Positions 1 to 7,135 of a stretch of DNA of 8,217 nucleotides are shown here, in pieces; position 1 is the first letter of the stretch, and every line of letters begins with the position of its first letter. The translations under genes were made by a program, and so were the position numbers. The notes below the pieces were generated by a model. That model ran no database searches, was not told where the DNA came from, and saw nothing but the letters and a program-made list of their open reading frames with translations. The DNA comes from PLA5 sp040901705 (GTDB lineage: Bacteria; Planctomycetota; Planctomycetia; Pirellulales; PLA5). The stretch is from assembly GCA_040901705.1 (NCBI GenBank), contig JBBDYI010000036.1, positions 1 through 8,217 of the forward strand, given 5' to 3'.

Positions 1-752
1 TGGGCCGAGGTCGGTCGACCAGCCAGCGCAATCGACATTGGCTGATAGGCGCCGAGCCACTTGTGGCAGCCGGTCAGATAGATGCCGCACCACGCGCCGT
101 CGAGGTTAAGCGGCGCGTGGCAGAACTCTTGAGCGCCATCGACGACGACGAACCGCACCGGGCGATCGGCCGAAAGATGCTCGGCGATGCGGCGAGTTGG
201 TAAGCGAATGCCCTCGTTGCTGACGGCGGTGAGAAACAGCCCGTCGCAGCGTTGGTGCCGATAATGCTCACCAAGTCTCGCTACGATTTCGTCCGGGGTC
301 GCTCGGCAGCTAAGAATGTCGTCACGAATGCGGACGGAGACGATTTCGTGTCCGGCCCGTCGGCACTCGCGTTTCAGAATACTCAAGAATGGTGGCCATG
401 CCGTGTCGGTAACAAGAACTCGCTCGCACCGTTCGACGAGCATCCGGGCGGCGCGGCGCATCAACACGGCCGAACGTTGGGCGAACCAGATAGGAGAATC
501 GGCGTCGAGGCCCACGATCGTACGCAGCGACGCTTTGAGTCCAGCGATTCCGCGCCATGCCGCCAGCGCCGGATATCGGCCGCGAACGGCTTCGGGTAGT
601 GCATCGCCGCCCGACGCCAAAAATAGATCGCCGTACAGCCCCAAGGCCCCTTCGCCGGCAAGCCGAACGAAGTCCCCGGCGGCCAGTTGGGCGCTCGAAG
701 ACATTAGGCCCAGCCTGGCCGTATCAAGATAGAGCCTGGCAGGAACCGCCAT
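1..752 (-). CDS. Class V aminotransferase-like PLP enzyme, N-terminal 250 residues (partial at left edge)
   Basis: The minus strand is open without a stop from ATG at 752 to the left edge; the frame has a TGA two codons upstream, so this ATG is the first possible start. No clear Shine-Dalgarno sequence precedes it. The protein begins LYLDTARLGLMS, like the 'YLDNAA' opening of class V (NifS/SufS/kynureninase/isopenicillin-N epimerase-like) fold-type I enzymes. Around residues 172-186 LFLTAVSNEGIRLP matches the usual 'S...G...P' strand. VVDGAQ (203-208) supplies the Asp205 and Gln208 expected to contact the PLP ring, and GCHKWLG (228-234) supplies the Schiff-base Lys231. The Asp-to-Lys spacing of 26 is that known for SufS-type enzymes. 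The C-terminal domain is outside the window, so the reaction (desulfurase, epimerase, lyase or transaminase) cannot be decided. A possible remnant of an upstream co-directional gene ends 36 bases before this start. Confidence 0.8.
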   Translation of the reverse strand, partial: MAVPARLYLDTARLGLMSSSAQLAAGDFVRLAGEGALGLYGDLFLASGGDALPEAVRGRYPALAAWRGIAGLKASLRTIVGLDADSPIWFAQRSAVLMRRAARMLVERCERVLVTDTAWPPFLSILKRECRRAGHEIVSVRIRDDILSCRATPDEIVARLGEHYRHQRCDGLFLTAVSNEGIRLPTRRIAEHLSADRPVRFVVVDGAQEFCHAPLNLDGAWCGIYLTGCHKWLGAYQPMSIALAGRPTSA

Positions 753-788
753 GAATCAGGGGACGCGGGAATCGCGCTCCCTGCGATC

Positions 789-869
789 CTAGACGATCGA
801 CAACCCGTGATCCAGTAGTTCGGCATACGGACGCGCGTAGAGCCAACAAGCGGCCGCGGTTGGCGCGGG
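789..869 (-). pseudogene. Possible 3' end of a lost minus-strand gene
   Basis: In the gap between the aminotransferase start and the LamG fragment, one minus-strand frame reads WLYARPYAELLDHGLSIV followed by TAG (789-791). It looks like a protein C-terminus with codon choice similar to the neighbours. It stops 36 bases before the aminotransferase ATG, a spacing typical of co-transcribed genes. Going upstream, the frame closes with TGA at 870-872, inside sequence that reads as LamG on the plus strand. I infer that a minus-strand gene once entered here and that only its last 17 or so codons remain, joined near 840 to the LamG fragment. I do not recognise the family, and a chance open frame of this length is quite possible. 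On the plus strand 753-840 shows no LamG N-terminus and no recognisable gene. Confidence 0.25.
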
Positions 870-1524
870 TCATAACTATGGCGTTGTGGGGCCTGCGGGC
901 TTTGGGAGTGCCGTTTCTCTGAGCGGCAACGGCTCTTGGCAGCTTTCGGTGGCCGATTCCGCCGAGCTTCGTGGTTTGGCCAACAACATGACCGTCGCCG
1001 CGTGGGTCTATATGGATTCCGCCACGACTGCCGCGAAGACAGGCGTCAACCCAACGCTCAATCGAATCATCGGCGACGACGAGGCATGGGACGGCGACGG
1101 CTGGTCCTTCGGCGTATTCACCAACGGCACGCTTCGCTTTACGAAGAACGGCATCGTCGATCAAAATTTGGCCGCTGGCGTGCCTCAGGACCGGTGGGTG
1201 CATCTCGCCGCGACCGTGTCGAGCACAGGCGGAACCACGTTCTATGTCGACGGCGCAGTGGCCGGTACGAACGGAAACACCGCCAACATGAACACCGGAT
1301 TGGGCAACAATGGACTCGCCGACCCCTATGCAATCGGTCGTTCGTATGGCGGCGGCGAAGCTCAGTGGTTCGGTGGCTCGTTGGACGAAGTGCGCGTGTT
1401 CGACACCGTGCTTTCGCAGAGCGAGGTTCAAGCGATGTTGGTGCCCGAACCGAATTCGATCGCACTATTGGCCTGTGCGGGGATGGTCGGTGGCGCTTTC
1501 GTGTTGCGGCGTCGACGTCGCTAA
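841..1524 (+). pseudogene. 5'-truncated LamG-domain PEP-CTERM protein
   Basis: The reading frame is closed by TAG at 838-840, and from codon 841 it immediately reads as the middle of a LamG/concanavalin-like jelly-roll domain. The alignment to the LamG domain of the large neighbouring gene starts at SQQAAAVGAGHNYG against its GQQASAVNAGHRYN. The first strand of the domain (the 'GLIAYYAMEE' part) and any signal peptide are missing. The only candidate starts are internal, such as GTG at 886 or ATG at 988. The domain continues through GNTANMNTGLGNNGLAD to LDEVRVFDTVLSQSEVQAML. The protein ends with VPEPNS, a hydrophobic segment and RRRRR, a complete PEP-CTERM signal. An intact relative would be exported and anchored by exosortase. 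Without a signal peptide this copy is probably non-functional. An assembly join at 840 is an alternative explanation. Confidence 0.7.
1441..1521 (+). other. PEP-CTERM sorting signal
   Basis: The last 27 codons of the LamG fragment read VPEPNS, then about 14 hydrophobic residues (IALLACAGMVGGAF), then VLRRRRR before TAA. This three-part tail is the classic substrate signal for exosortase-type transpeptidation and cell-surface anchoring, and it implies that the genome encodes an exosortase elsewhere. The tail is intact although the gene's 5' part is missing. Confidence 0.9.
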
Positions 1525-1549
1525 GACCGGCGGCTCGCGATTGCCCTCA

Positions 1550-1572
1550 CGTTCGTGCGATTTGCACGTACG
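1550..1572 (+). other. Stem-loop downstream of the PEP-CTERM fragment
   Basis: CGTTCGTGC and GCACGTACG face each other around the five-base loop GATTT, giving eight pairs interrupted by one T-T mismatch. It starts 26 bases after the TAA of the LamG fragment and lacks a T tract, so it may be an mRNA 3' structure rather than a terminator. Confidence 0.35.
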
Positions 1573-1582
1573 CTGTAATCGA

Positions 1583-1618
1583 AGGCCGGCGCGCCCCTCG
1601 CGGTGCGTCGGCCTCTTT
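1583..1618 (+). terminator. Rho-independent-like terminator after the PEP-CTERM fragment
   Basis: AGGCCGGCGC (1583-1592) pairs with GCGTCGGCCT (1605-1614) over ten positions with a single G-T wobble, around a 12-base loop. The sequence continues CTTT. It lies 58 bases after the LamG fragment stop and 74 bases before the large gene's ATG, so it would separate the two transcripts. The T tract is short, but the stem is strong and GC-rich, as is common for terminators in this group. Confidence 0.65.
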
Positions 1619-1674
1619 ACGTTACGACATATTACATTCACCATTTCGCCATCGAATCGGTCACTCGCTTCGTC

Positions 1675-1678
1675 AGGA
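1675..1678 (+). promoter_or_regulatory. Shine-Dalgarno AGGA for the large surface-protein gene
   Basis: AGGA ends nine bases before ATG 1688, within the usual range. It helps choose this ATG over the further open frame upstream, together with the N-terminal motif that follows. I see no convincing -35/-10 promoter pair in 1619-1674. Confidence 0.5.
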
Positions 1679-1687
1679 CATCTCTCT

Positions 1688-4600
1688 ATGCGCACGACAA
1701 ATCGCAAGATCGCCTATCGCCGGCCACGTCGACGAGCCTTCGAGCATCTCGAAGCTCGCCACCTACTCGCCGCCCAGCCAATTATCAGCGAGTTCATGGC
1801 CAGCAATCGCGGCGGCCTGGCCGACGAAGACGGCGACGAATCGGATTGGATCGAGATTTCCAATGTCGGCGACGCGGCTGTCGACCTCGACGGCTGGCAT
1901 CTGACCGACGACGCGACTTCGCCGCAGCGCTGGACGTTGCCTTCCCGGACGCTCGACCCCGGCGAACATCTGGTCGTGTTTGCGTCGAACAAGAACCGCA
2001 ATCCGGACACCGGCGAGTTGCATACGAACTTTCGCTTGAGCGCCGGCGGCGAGTATCTGGCGCTGGTCCAGCCGGACGGAACGACGATCGCCAGCGAGTT
2101 CGCGCCGACGTTCCCGCTGCAACTGGAAAACGTCTCTTACGGTACGCCGTCGGTGCATGCGATCGTTGCCCCGGCCGACGCCGGTGGTCCGATCGTCTCC
2201 GATGGGTTGATCGCTTACTACGCGATGGAAGAAACGGCGGGTGCGCTCACCGACCAGGCCGGTGGGCAGCAGGCCTCGGCGGTGAATGCCGGCCATCGAT
2301 ACAACCTGCCTGGGCCGACCGGATTCGGTAAGGCCGTGGGGCTAAACGCCAACGGCTCGTGGCAACTTTCGGTCGCCGATTCGGCCGAACTCCGCACTCT
2401 GGCGAACAACATCACTGTGACCTCGTGGGTTTACGTCGAGTCGACCGTCGTCAAGACGGGCACGAACTCGGCCCTCCATCGCATCATCGGCGACGACGTA
2501 GCGTGGGACGGCGACGGCTGGGCATTCGGCGTTTGGAACGACGGCCGGCTGCGGTTCACCAAGAACGGTGTCGTCGACCAAGAGGTTGCCGCCAACGTTC
2601 CCAGGGACCAATGGGTTCACGTCGCCGCCACCGTGTCGAGCAGCACGGGCACGACGTTTTACTTAAATGGCGCGGTGATCGGCACGCATGGCAATACCGC
2701 GAACATGAATACGGGGCTCGGGAACAACGGACTGGCGGACGCCTATGCAGTCGGCCGTTCGTACGGTGCCGGCGAAGGACAATGGTTCGGCGGCCGACTC
2801 GACGAAACGCGTGTCTACAACCGCGTCCTCACGCCGACCGAAATCGGTACGTTGATGAATCCGGTTGCTTCGGGAGAAAACACCACGAAGGTGTTCGTTC
2901 CAGCCGACGGATCGCTAGGCAACACGTGGACGGCGGCGGCCTTCAACGATGGCGCATGGACCGACGCGCCCGGCGCGATTGGATATGAAACCGTCGCCGG
3001 CGGCCCCTTCGAGGATGCGATTCTTCACGCGGTGCCGACCGGCACGACGAGCTTCTACACGCGAACGACGTTCGCGCTCGACGACGCGGCCCAATTCGAC
3101 ACGCTCCTGTTGCGAACCCAATACGACGACGGATTCGTCGCGTATCTCAACGGCACGAAGATCGCCGAAGCCAACGCCCCCGCCGCGCCGCAGTGGAATT
3201 CGATCGCGCTAGCCGACCGAAACGATGCTTCGGCGACGAACCTCACGGCGTTTGACGTCAGCGCCTTTGCCTCGCTGCTGATAGACGGCGACAACGTCCT
3301 GGCGATCCATGCCCTGAACGACTCGGCGGCCAGTCCGCGGATGTTGATGGTGCCCGACTTAATCGTGGTCGCGTCGCAGTCGCCGAATTATCTCCTATCG
3401 GCGACGCCGAATGAGCTAAACACGCTTGGCAGGGATTTTGGGCAGTTTATCAGTGACGTAGCGCACGCGCCGAGTGTGCCCACCGCGACGGACCCGGTCG
3501 TCGTAACGGCGAGCGTTTCAGAGCTAAGCGACCCGGTCGATACCGTGACGCTTACCTATCGCGTGATGTACGCCGCGGGCGTGTCGATCTCCATGGTCGA
3601 CGACGGAACCGGCAACGACGCTGCCGCCGGCGATGGCATTTACACGGCGACGATTCCGGCTGGCGCCGCCGGCGCGGGCCAAATGCTGCGGTACTTCGTC
3701 ACGACGCAGGACACCGCGGGTGGCACTTTCCGCGCGCCGTTTTTGCCGGACCCCGCGAATGCGGCCGGATATCCCGAGTATTTCGGCACGGTGATTGCCG
3801 ACCCGTCCGTGACGACAGCGCTGCCCGTGTTTCAGTGGTTCGTGCCGAACCCGACGTGGCACATGAACGTGCCGGGTAATCCAGGCAGCGGCAACAACCG
3901 AAACCTCAGCCCCGCGTCCGCGTTTTACGACGGCGAGTTTTACGACAATATCGGCGTCCACGTTCGCGGCTCGTCGACGACGCAAAATTGGGCGAAGCCG
4001 AAGTTCAAGTTTCAGTTCAACGACTCGCACGAGTTTCGCTACGCCGACGATCGCGAGCGGGTGGACGAGTTCAACCTGCAATCGCATTTCATCGAAGTGC
4101 TATTCGGCGTTGGTCCGACGTCGCAGATGCGCGAAACCATCGCACAGCAGTTCCTGCAAGAGGTCGGCGCGCCGGCATCGACGGCGTTTCATATGCGCGT
4201 GCAGCAGAACGGACAGTTTTACAGCCTCGCGTCGTTTATCGAAGAAGTCGACACGCGGTTTCTGCGCCGCTACGGTTTCGACGACACGGGGGCGATGTAT
4301 AAGGCGTCGCCAACCATTGGCTCGACGCTGGCGCCCAATCCGACCAGTTCTTCCTACCAAAAGGTCAATCGCGAGAACGAACCGTTCACCGATCTCATCG
4401 CGCTTACCAACGGCATCAGCGGGCTGATCCCGGGCGTGTCGCGCGAAAATTATTTATTCGACAACGTCAACCTGCCGCAAATCATCAACGACGCGGCGGC
4501 CCAGGTCGTGCTGCTCAATCACGATCGGCTGACGAAGAACTACTACGTGTATCGCGATCCAACGACCGGCGAATGGAGCCGTTTCCCGTGGGACACAGAA

Positions 4601-6919
4601 CAGGCGTTTTCGGACCCGCCCTGGGCCCACTTTATCAGCGTGTTGTACGGCGATTCCGAGCATACGCAAGGCACGAACAACGAGACGCAGTATCGCAACT
4701 ACCTGTACGACGCGATGTTCGACACGCCGCGAATTCGCGAGATGTACGTGCAGCGCGTGCGATCGCTCATGGACCAGTACATGAACGTCGGCTACTTCCA
4801 GGATTTGGTCAATCAGACGGCGACGTTGATTGGTCCCGAAGCGGCGCTCGATAATGCGAAGTGGGGCACCGGCGCTTTTCAGACCGGCCTGAGCGTGTTG
4901 CTCGGCAACATCGAACGGCGGCGCAACCAACTCGAAGCGGACCCGCTGATTCCTGACGGCACGACGTCGACGACGTTTACGACCTTGCTCAGCGAAAATG
5001 CATCGGTCAGCCTGCGCGTGCCGACTAGCGCCGCGGATGCCGCCGGCTGGGAAACGGGCGACGCCAACTACAACGACACCGCCGCGGCCGGCTGGCGCGT
5101 GGGTACGTCGGGCATCGGGTACGAACGGGGCACGGGATACGCTCCGTTTTTCGGAACGCTGTTCTCCGACGACGCCCGCACGGTTCCTGTAAGTCTGCTG
5201 AGCGACATCGACACGAACGGCGACGGCACGAACGAATATAACGGCGTCTATGCCCGATATAAATTCGACGTGGCCGATCCAAGCGACATCGACATCTTGC
5301 AACTGCGGGCGAGGTACGACGACGGTTTCGTCGCCTTTCTCAACGGCGTGCAAGTCGCCAGCGGCAACTTCACCGCCGCGACGAGGGCCTGGAACTCGTT
5401 CGCCGACAACGCAGGGCACGAAGCGTCGACGAGCTTCGATGTGTTCGACATTACGAATTGGAAGTCGCAACTGGTCGCCGGCACGAACGTCCTCGCCATC
5501 CACTTAATGAATGCCGACGTGGCGAGCAGCGACCTGCTGCTACAGCCGACGATCGTTGCGGGAGTAACGGAGGACATCAACCCGGGCGAAGTCGTCATCG
5601 CGTTTGGCACGCCCAACGGCGAAAACGGCGACAGCGGATTGACCGAAGACCCCGGCGAGATCGTCTTCAATCCGCTCTCCGGAAATCAGGACGAAGAGTA
5701 CATCTCGATCATCAATTCGAGCGCCGTTGCGGTGGACATTTCGCTCTGGCGCGTCAGCGGGGGCGTCGAGTTCACCTTCCAACCGGGCACCGTCATTCCC
5801 GCCGGCGGGACGCTCTATCTCTCGCCCGACGTCACGGCGTTTCGCGCCCGAACGACGGGCCCGAGCGGCGGGCAAGGTATTTTCGTGCAAGGTGTGTACT
5901 CCGGCCATCTTTCCAACTTCGGCGAGACGCTCAACCTCGTGTCGACCGACAACACGGTCGTCGCGACGGTCACGACGCCGACGGTGCCGTCGGACAACCA
6001 GCAGTTTCTCCGCGTCACCGAAATCATGTACCATCCGGCCGATCCCACTGCCGCTGAGCTGACCGCAGGCCACGCCGACGCCGACTTGTTCGAGTTCATC
6101 GAACTACACAACACGAGCGCAACGCTGACGCTCGATCTGACCAACGTCCGCTTCACGAACGGCATTACGTTCACGTTCGGAAACACGTTGCTTGCGCCCG
6201 GTGCGTACGCCGTGTTGGTCTCCAATATCGACGCCTTCGCGGCGCGTTACGGCGCGGTTCCCGTCGCCGGCCAATACACGGGCAACCTGTCTAACGGCGG
6301 CGAAGGGCTGAAGATCGAAGATGCCGACGGCGGCACGATCCACGAATTCGCGTACGACGACGTCGGAATTGGCTGGCATAGCGTAACCGACGGCTCCGGT
6401 CCTTCGCTGGTGATTACCAGCACGGCGCTGCCGCTCGCCGCGTGGGGCAACGGCCCATCGTGGCGGCCGAGCTTCGCGACGGCCGGAACGCCTGGGGCCG
6501 ACGATCCGATTCTCGCCGATATCGACGGCAACGGCCGCGTCGACCTGTCGGACCTGGCGATCATTCAGCGATATTTTGGCACGATCGGCGGCGCGACGCC
6601 GGCGATGGGGGATCTCAACGGCGACGGCAACGTCAATCGCGCGGACGTTGCGCGGCTGGCGGCCTATTTTGGTCACCAAACGCCCGTCGCGCCCGCGCCG
6701 TCGGCGGCACACTCGCCAGCTGCGGCGCTGGCGTTCGTTCGCCGAGCGGAAAGCGACACCGCTAGACTCGTTGCACGCCGCCGCATGCTGGCGTCGTCGG
6801 CCGTCGATGAGGCGCTAACGGTCGCCGTCGAATTTGAGATCGGCGCACGAGGGAGCGCGACGCGGCCTGAAAGGTTTGCCGGGCAACGAATTCGTTCGAT
6901 CGGACGCCCTTCGTCCTAG
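1688..6919 (+). CDS. Giant multidomain surface protein: LEPR-XLL, LTD, LamG, CotH kinase-like, dockerin
   Basis: A 1743-residue protein, probably exported and involved in cell-surface or extracellular matrix assembly. The start is chosen for its AGGA ribosome site and because MRTTNRK.. leads straight into FEHLEARHLLA (residues 18-28), a variant of the planctomycetal LEPR-XLL motif. There is no classical hydrophobic signal peptide. Domains: LTD 30-157; LamG 173-391; jelly-roll-like module 399-561 with YDDGFVAYLNG and NVLAIH; Ig-like 602-683; CotH kinase-like 712-1088; second jelly-roll-like module 1098-1290; LTD 1299-1438; LTD 1440-1605; type I dockerin 1611-1664 with Ca-binding DIDGNGRVDLSD and DLNGDGNVNRAD; Arg/Ala-rich tail of about 80 residues. 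The CotH part has VHVRGSS (757-763), Lys770/772, NHDRLTKNYY (944-953) and PWDTE (967-971). CotH proteins of Bacillus phosphorylate spore-coat proteins; activity here is inferred. No PEP-CTERM tail is present. Confidence 0.9.
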   Translation: MRTTNRKIAYRRPRRRAFEHLEARHLLAAQPIISEFMASNRGGLADEDGDESDWIEISNVGDAAVDLDGWHLTDDATSPQRWTLPSRTLDPGEHLVVFASNKNRNPDTGELHTNFRLSAGGEYLALVQPDGTTIASEFAPTFPLQLENVSYGTPSVHAIVAPADAGGPIVSDGLIAYYAMEETAGALTDQAGGQQASAVNAGHRYNLPGPTGFGKAVGLNANGSWQLSVADSAELRTLANNITVTSWVYVESTVVKTGTNSALHRIIGDDVAWDGDGWAFGVWNDGRLRFTKNGVVDQEVAANVPRDQWVHVAATVSSSTGTTFYLNGAVIGTHGNTANMNTGLGNNGLADAYAVGRSYGAGEGQWFGGRLDETRVYNRVLTPTEIGTLMNPVASGENTTKVFVPADGSLGNTWTAAAFNDGAWTDAPGAIGYETVAGGPFEDAILHAVPTGTTSFYTRTTFALDDAAQFDTLLLRTQYDDGFVAYLNGTKIAEANAPAAPQWNSIALADRNDASATNLTAFDVSAFASLLIDGDNVLAIHALNDSAASPRMLMVPDLIVVASQSPNYLLSATPNELNTLGRDFGQFISDVAHAPSVPTATDPVVVTASVSELSDPVDTVTLTYRVMYAAGVSISMVDDGTGNDAAAGDGIYTATIPAGAAGAGQMLRYFVTTQDTAGGTFRAPFLPDPANAAGYPEYFGTVIADPSVTTALPVFQWFVPNPTWHMNVPGNPGSGNNRNLSPASAFYDGEFYDNIGVHVRGSSTTQNWAKPKFKFQFNDSHEFRYADDRERVDEFNLQSHFIEVLFGVGPTSQMRETIAQQFLQEVGAPASTAFHMRVQQNGQFYSLASFIEEVDTRFLRRYGFDDTGAMYKASPTIGSTLAPNPTSSSYQKVNRENEPFTDLIALTNGISGLIPGVSRENYLFDNVNLPQIINDAAAQVVLLNHDRLTKNYYVYRDPTTGEWSRFPWDTEQAFSDPPWAHFISVLYGDSEHTQGTNNETQYRNYLYDAMFDTPRIREMYVQRVRSLMDQYMNVGYFQDLVNQTATLIGPEAALDNAKWGTGAFQTGLSVLLGNIERRRNQLEADPLIPDGTTSTTFTTLLSENASVSLRVPTSAADAAGWETGDANYNDTAAAGWRVGTSGIGYERGTGYAPFFGTLFSDDARTVPVSLLSDIDTNGDGTNEYNGVYARYKFDVADPSDIDILQLRARYDDGFVAFLNGVQVASGNFTAATRAWNSFADNAGHEASTSFDVFDITNWKSQLVAGTNVLAIHLMNADVASSDLLLQPTIVAGVTEDINPGEVVIAFGTPNGENGDSGLTEDPGEIVFNPLSGNQDEEYISIINSSAVAVDISLWRVSGGVEFTFQPGTVIPAGGTLYLSPDVTAFRARTTGPSGGQGIFVQGVYSGHLSNFGETLNLVSTDNTVVATVTTPTVPSDNQQFLRVTEIMYHPADPTAAELTAGHADADLFEFIELHNTSATLTLDLTNVRFTNGITFTFGNTLLAPGAYAVLVSNIDAFAARYGAVPVAGQYTGNLSNGGEGLKIEDADGGTIHEFAYDDVGIGWHSVTDGSGPSLVITSTALPLAAWGNGPSWRPSFATAGTPGADDPILADIDGNGRVDLSDLAIIQRYFGTIGGATPAMGDLNGDGNVNRADVARLAAYFGHQTPVAPAPSAAHSPAAALAFVRRAESDTARLVARRRMLASSAVDEALTVAVEFEIGARGSATRPERFAGQRIRSIGRPSS
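2882..3370 (+). repeat. Internal module copy 1 (jelly-roll-like, YDDGF..LNG), before CotH
   Basis: Residues 399-561 of the large protein form one copy of a module that recurs after the CotH domain. Shared landmarks are a W/GxIGYE segment, LLLRTQYDDGFVAYLNG, WNS, F-D-V/I and GDNVLAIH, ending in a 'P-x-I/L-V' strand. It resembles galactose-binding/PA14-type beta-sandwich modules, which often bind carbohydrate; the ligand is unknown. The similarity is at protein level and diverged at DNA level. Confidence 0.65.
4979..5557 (+). repeat. Internal module copy 2 (jelly-roll-like, YDDGF..LNG), after CotH
   Basis: Residues 1098-1290 are the second copy: GWRVGTSGIGYE, LQLRARYDDGFVAFLNG, AWNSF, FDVFDITNW and GTNVLAIHLMNAD. 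It is somewhat longer than the first copy because of an insertion around DIDTNGDGTNEYNGVY (near residues 1175-1190), which looks like an Asp/Asn-rich Ca-binding loop. The two copies bracket the CotH domain. Confidence 0.65.
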
Positions 6920-6952
6920 AGGCGGAGGCGAGGCTTTGACATCAGCCCAAAG

Positions 6953-7002
6953 GGTGCCGACTATGGTGCCGAGCTTCCCGAAAAGGTGCCCACATTGGTG
7001 CC
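6953..7002 (+). repeat. Two copies of an 18-bp paired GGTGCC motif
   Basis: GGTGCCGACTATGGTGCC (6953-6970) and GGTGCCCACATTGGTGCC (6985-7002) each hold two GGTGCC units exactly 12 bases apart, and the copies start 32 bases apart. A third copy lies at 7251-7268 beyond the tRNA fragment. Read on the minus strand they would code GTxxGT peptides (DGTNVGT, LGTIVGT). They could be integrase arm-binding sites or the eroded end of an integrase gene; both are inference. Confidence 0.6.
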
Positions 7003-7029
7003 ATCGAACTCGCCGCCCAGCGGCACAGC

Positions 7030-7045
7030 TTGCACCAGTTTGCAC
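7030..7045 (+). repeat. TTGCA direct repeat pair, copy 1
   Basis: TTGCACCAGTTTGCAC contains two TTGCA units 10 bases (about one helical turn) apart. It follows the GGTGCC pair at 6985. A matching pair occurs at 7276-7291 after the third GGTGCC pair, so the two motifs travel together. Confidence 0.4.
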
Positions 7046-7074
7046 GCCCGAAACCCCACCACCAAACGCAATGA

Positions 7075-7094
7075 GGTCGCCGTAACTGGCGACC
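7075..7094 (+). terminator. Hairpin, possible weak bidirectional terminator
   Basis: GGTCGCC and GGCGACC form a perfect seven-pair stem around the six-base loop GTAACT. It lies 155 bases past the large gene's stop and about 230 bases past the ADP-ribosylglycohydrolase stop on the other strand, so it could end transcription from both sides. Only short T stretches (CGTTTG) follow, so terminator function is uncertain. Confidence 0.35.
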
Positions 7095-7135
7095 CCGTTT
7101 GACGTTAGATAGCCTGTGGCAAGGACTTACAGAAG

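Noticed and set aside
724..1431. 235-codon open frame on the minus strand
   Set aside because: It lies antisense to the LamG fragment and the aminotransferase start, its translation shows no family motif, and long shadow frames are common in GC-rich DNA.
1310..1687. Upstream in-frame extension of the giant surface-protein gene
   Set aside because: The frame is open but overlaps the LamG/PEP-CTERM coding frame and the terminator hairpin. The ATG at 1688 has an AGGA ribosome site and starts the recognisable LEPR-XLL-type N-terminus.
936..1904. 322-codon plus-strand frame overlapping two genes
   Set aside because: It is Arg-rich, without motifs, and out of frame with both the LamG fragment and the giant gene; a compositional shadow.
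841..2860. Recent tandem duplication of the LamG gene
   Set aside because: Protein identity is about 70% by eye and synonymous positions differ widely, so the two copies diverged long ago.
4454..5503. 349-codon open frame on the minus strand inside the giant gene
   Set aside because: Its Arg/Val-rich translation mirrors the CotH and second-module coding strand and shows no domain; the plus-strand frame has clear domains throughout.
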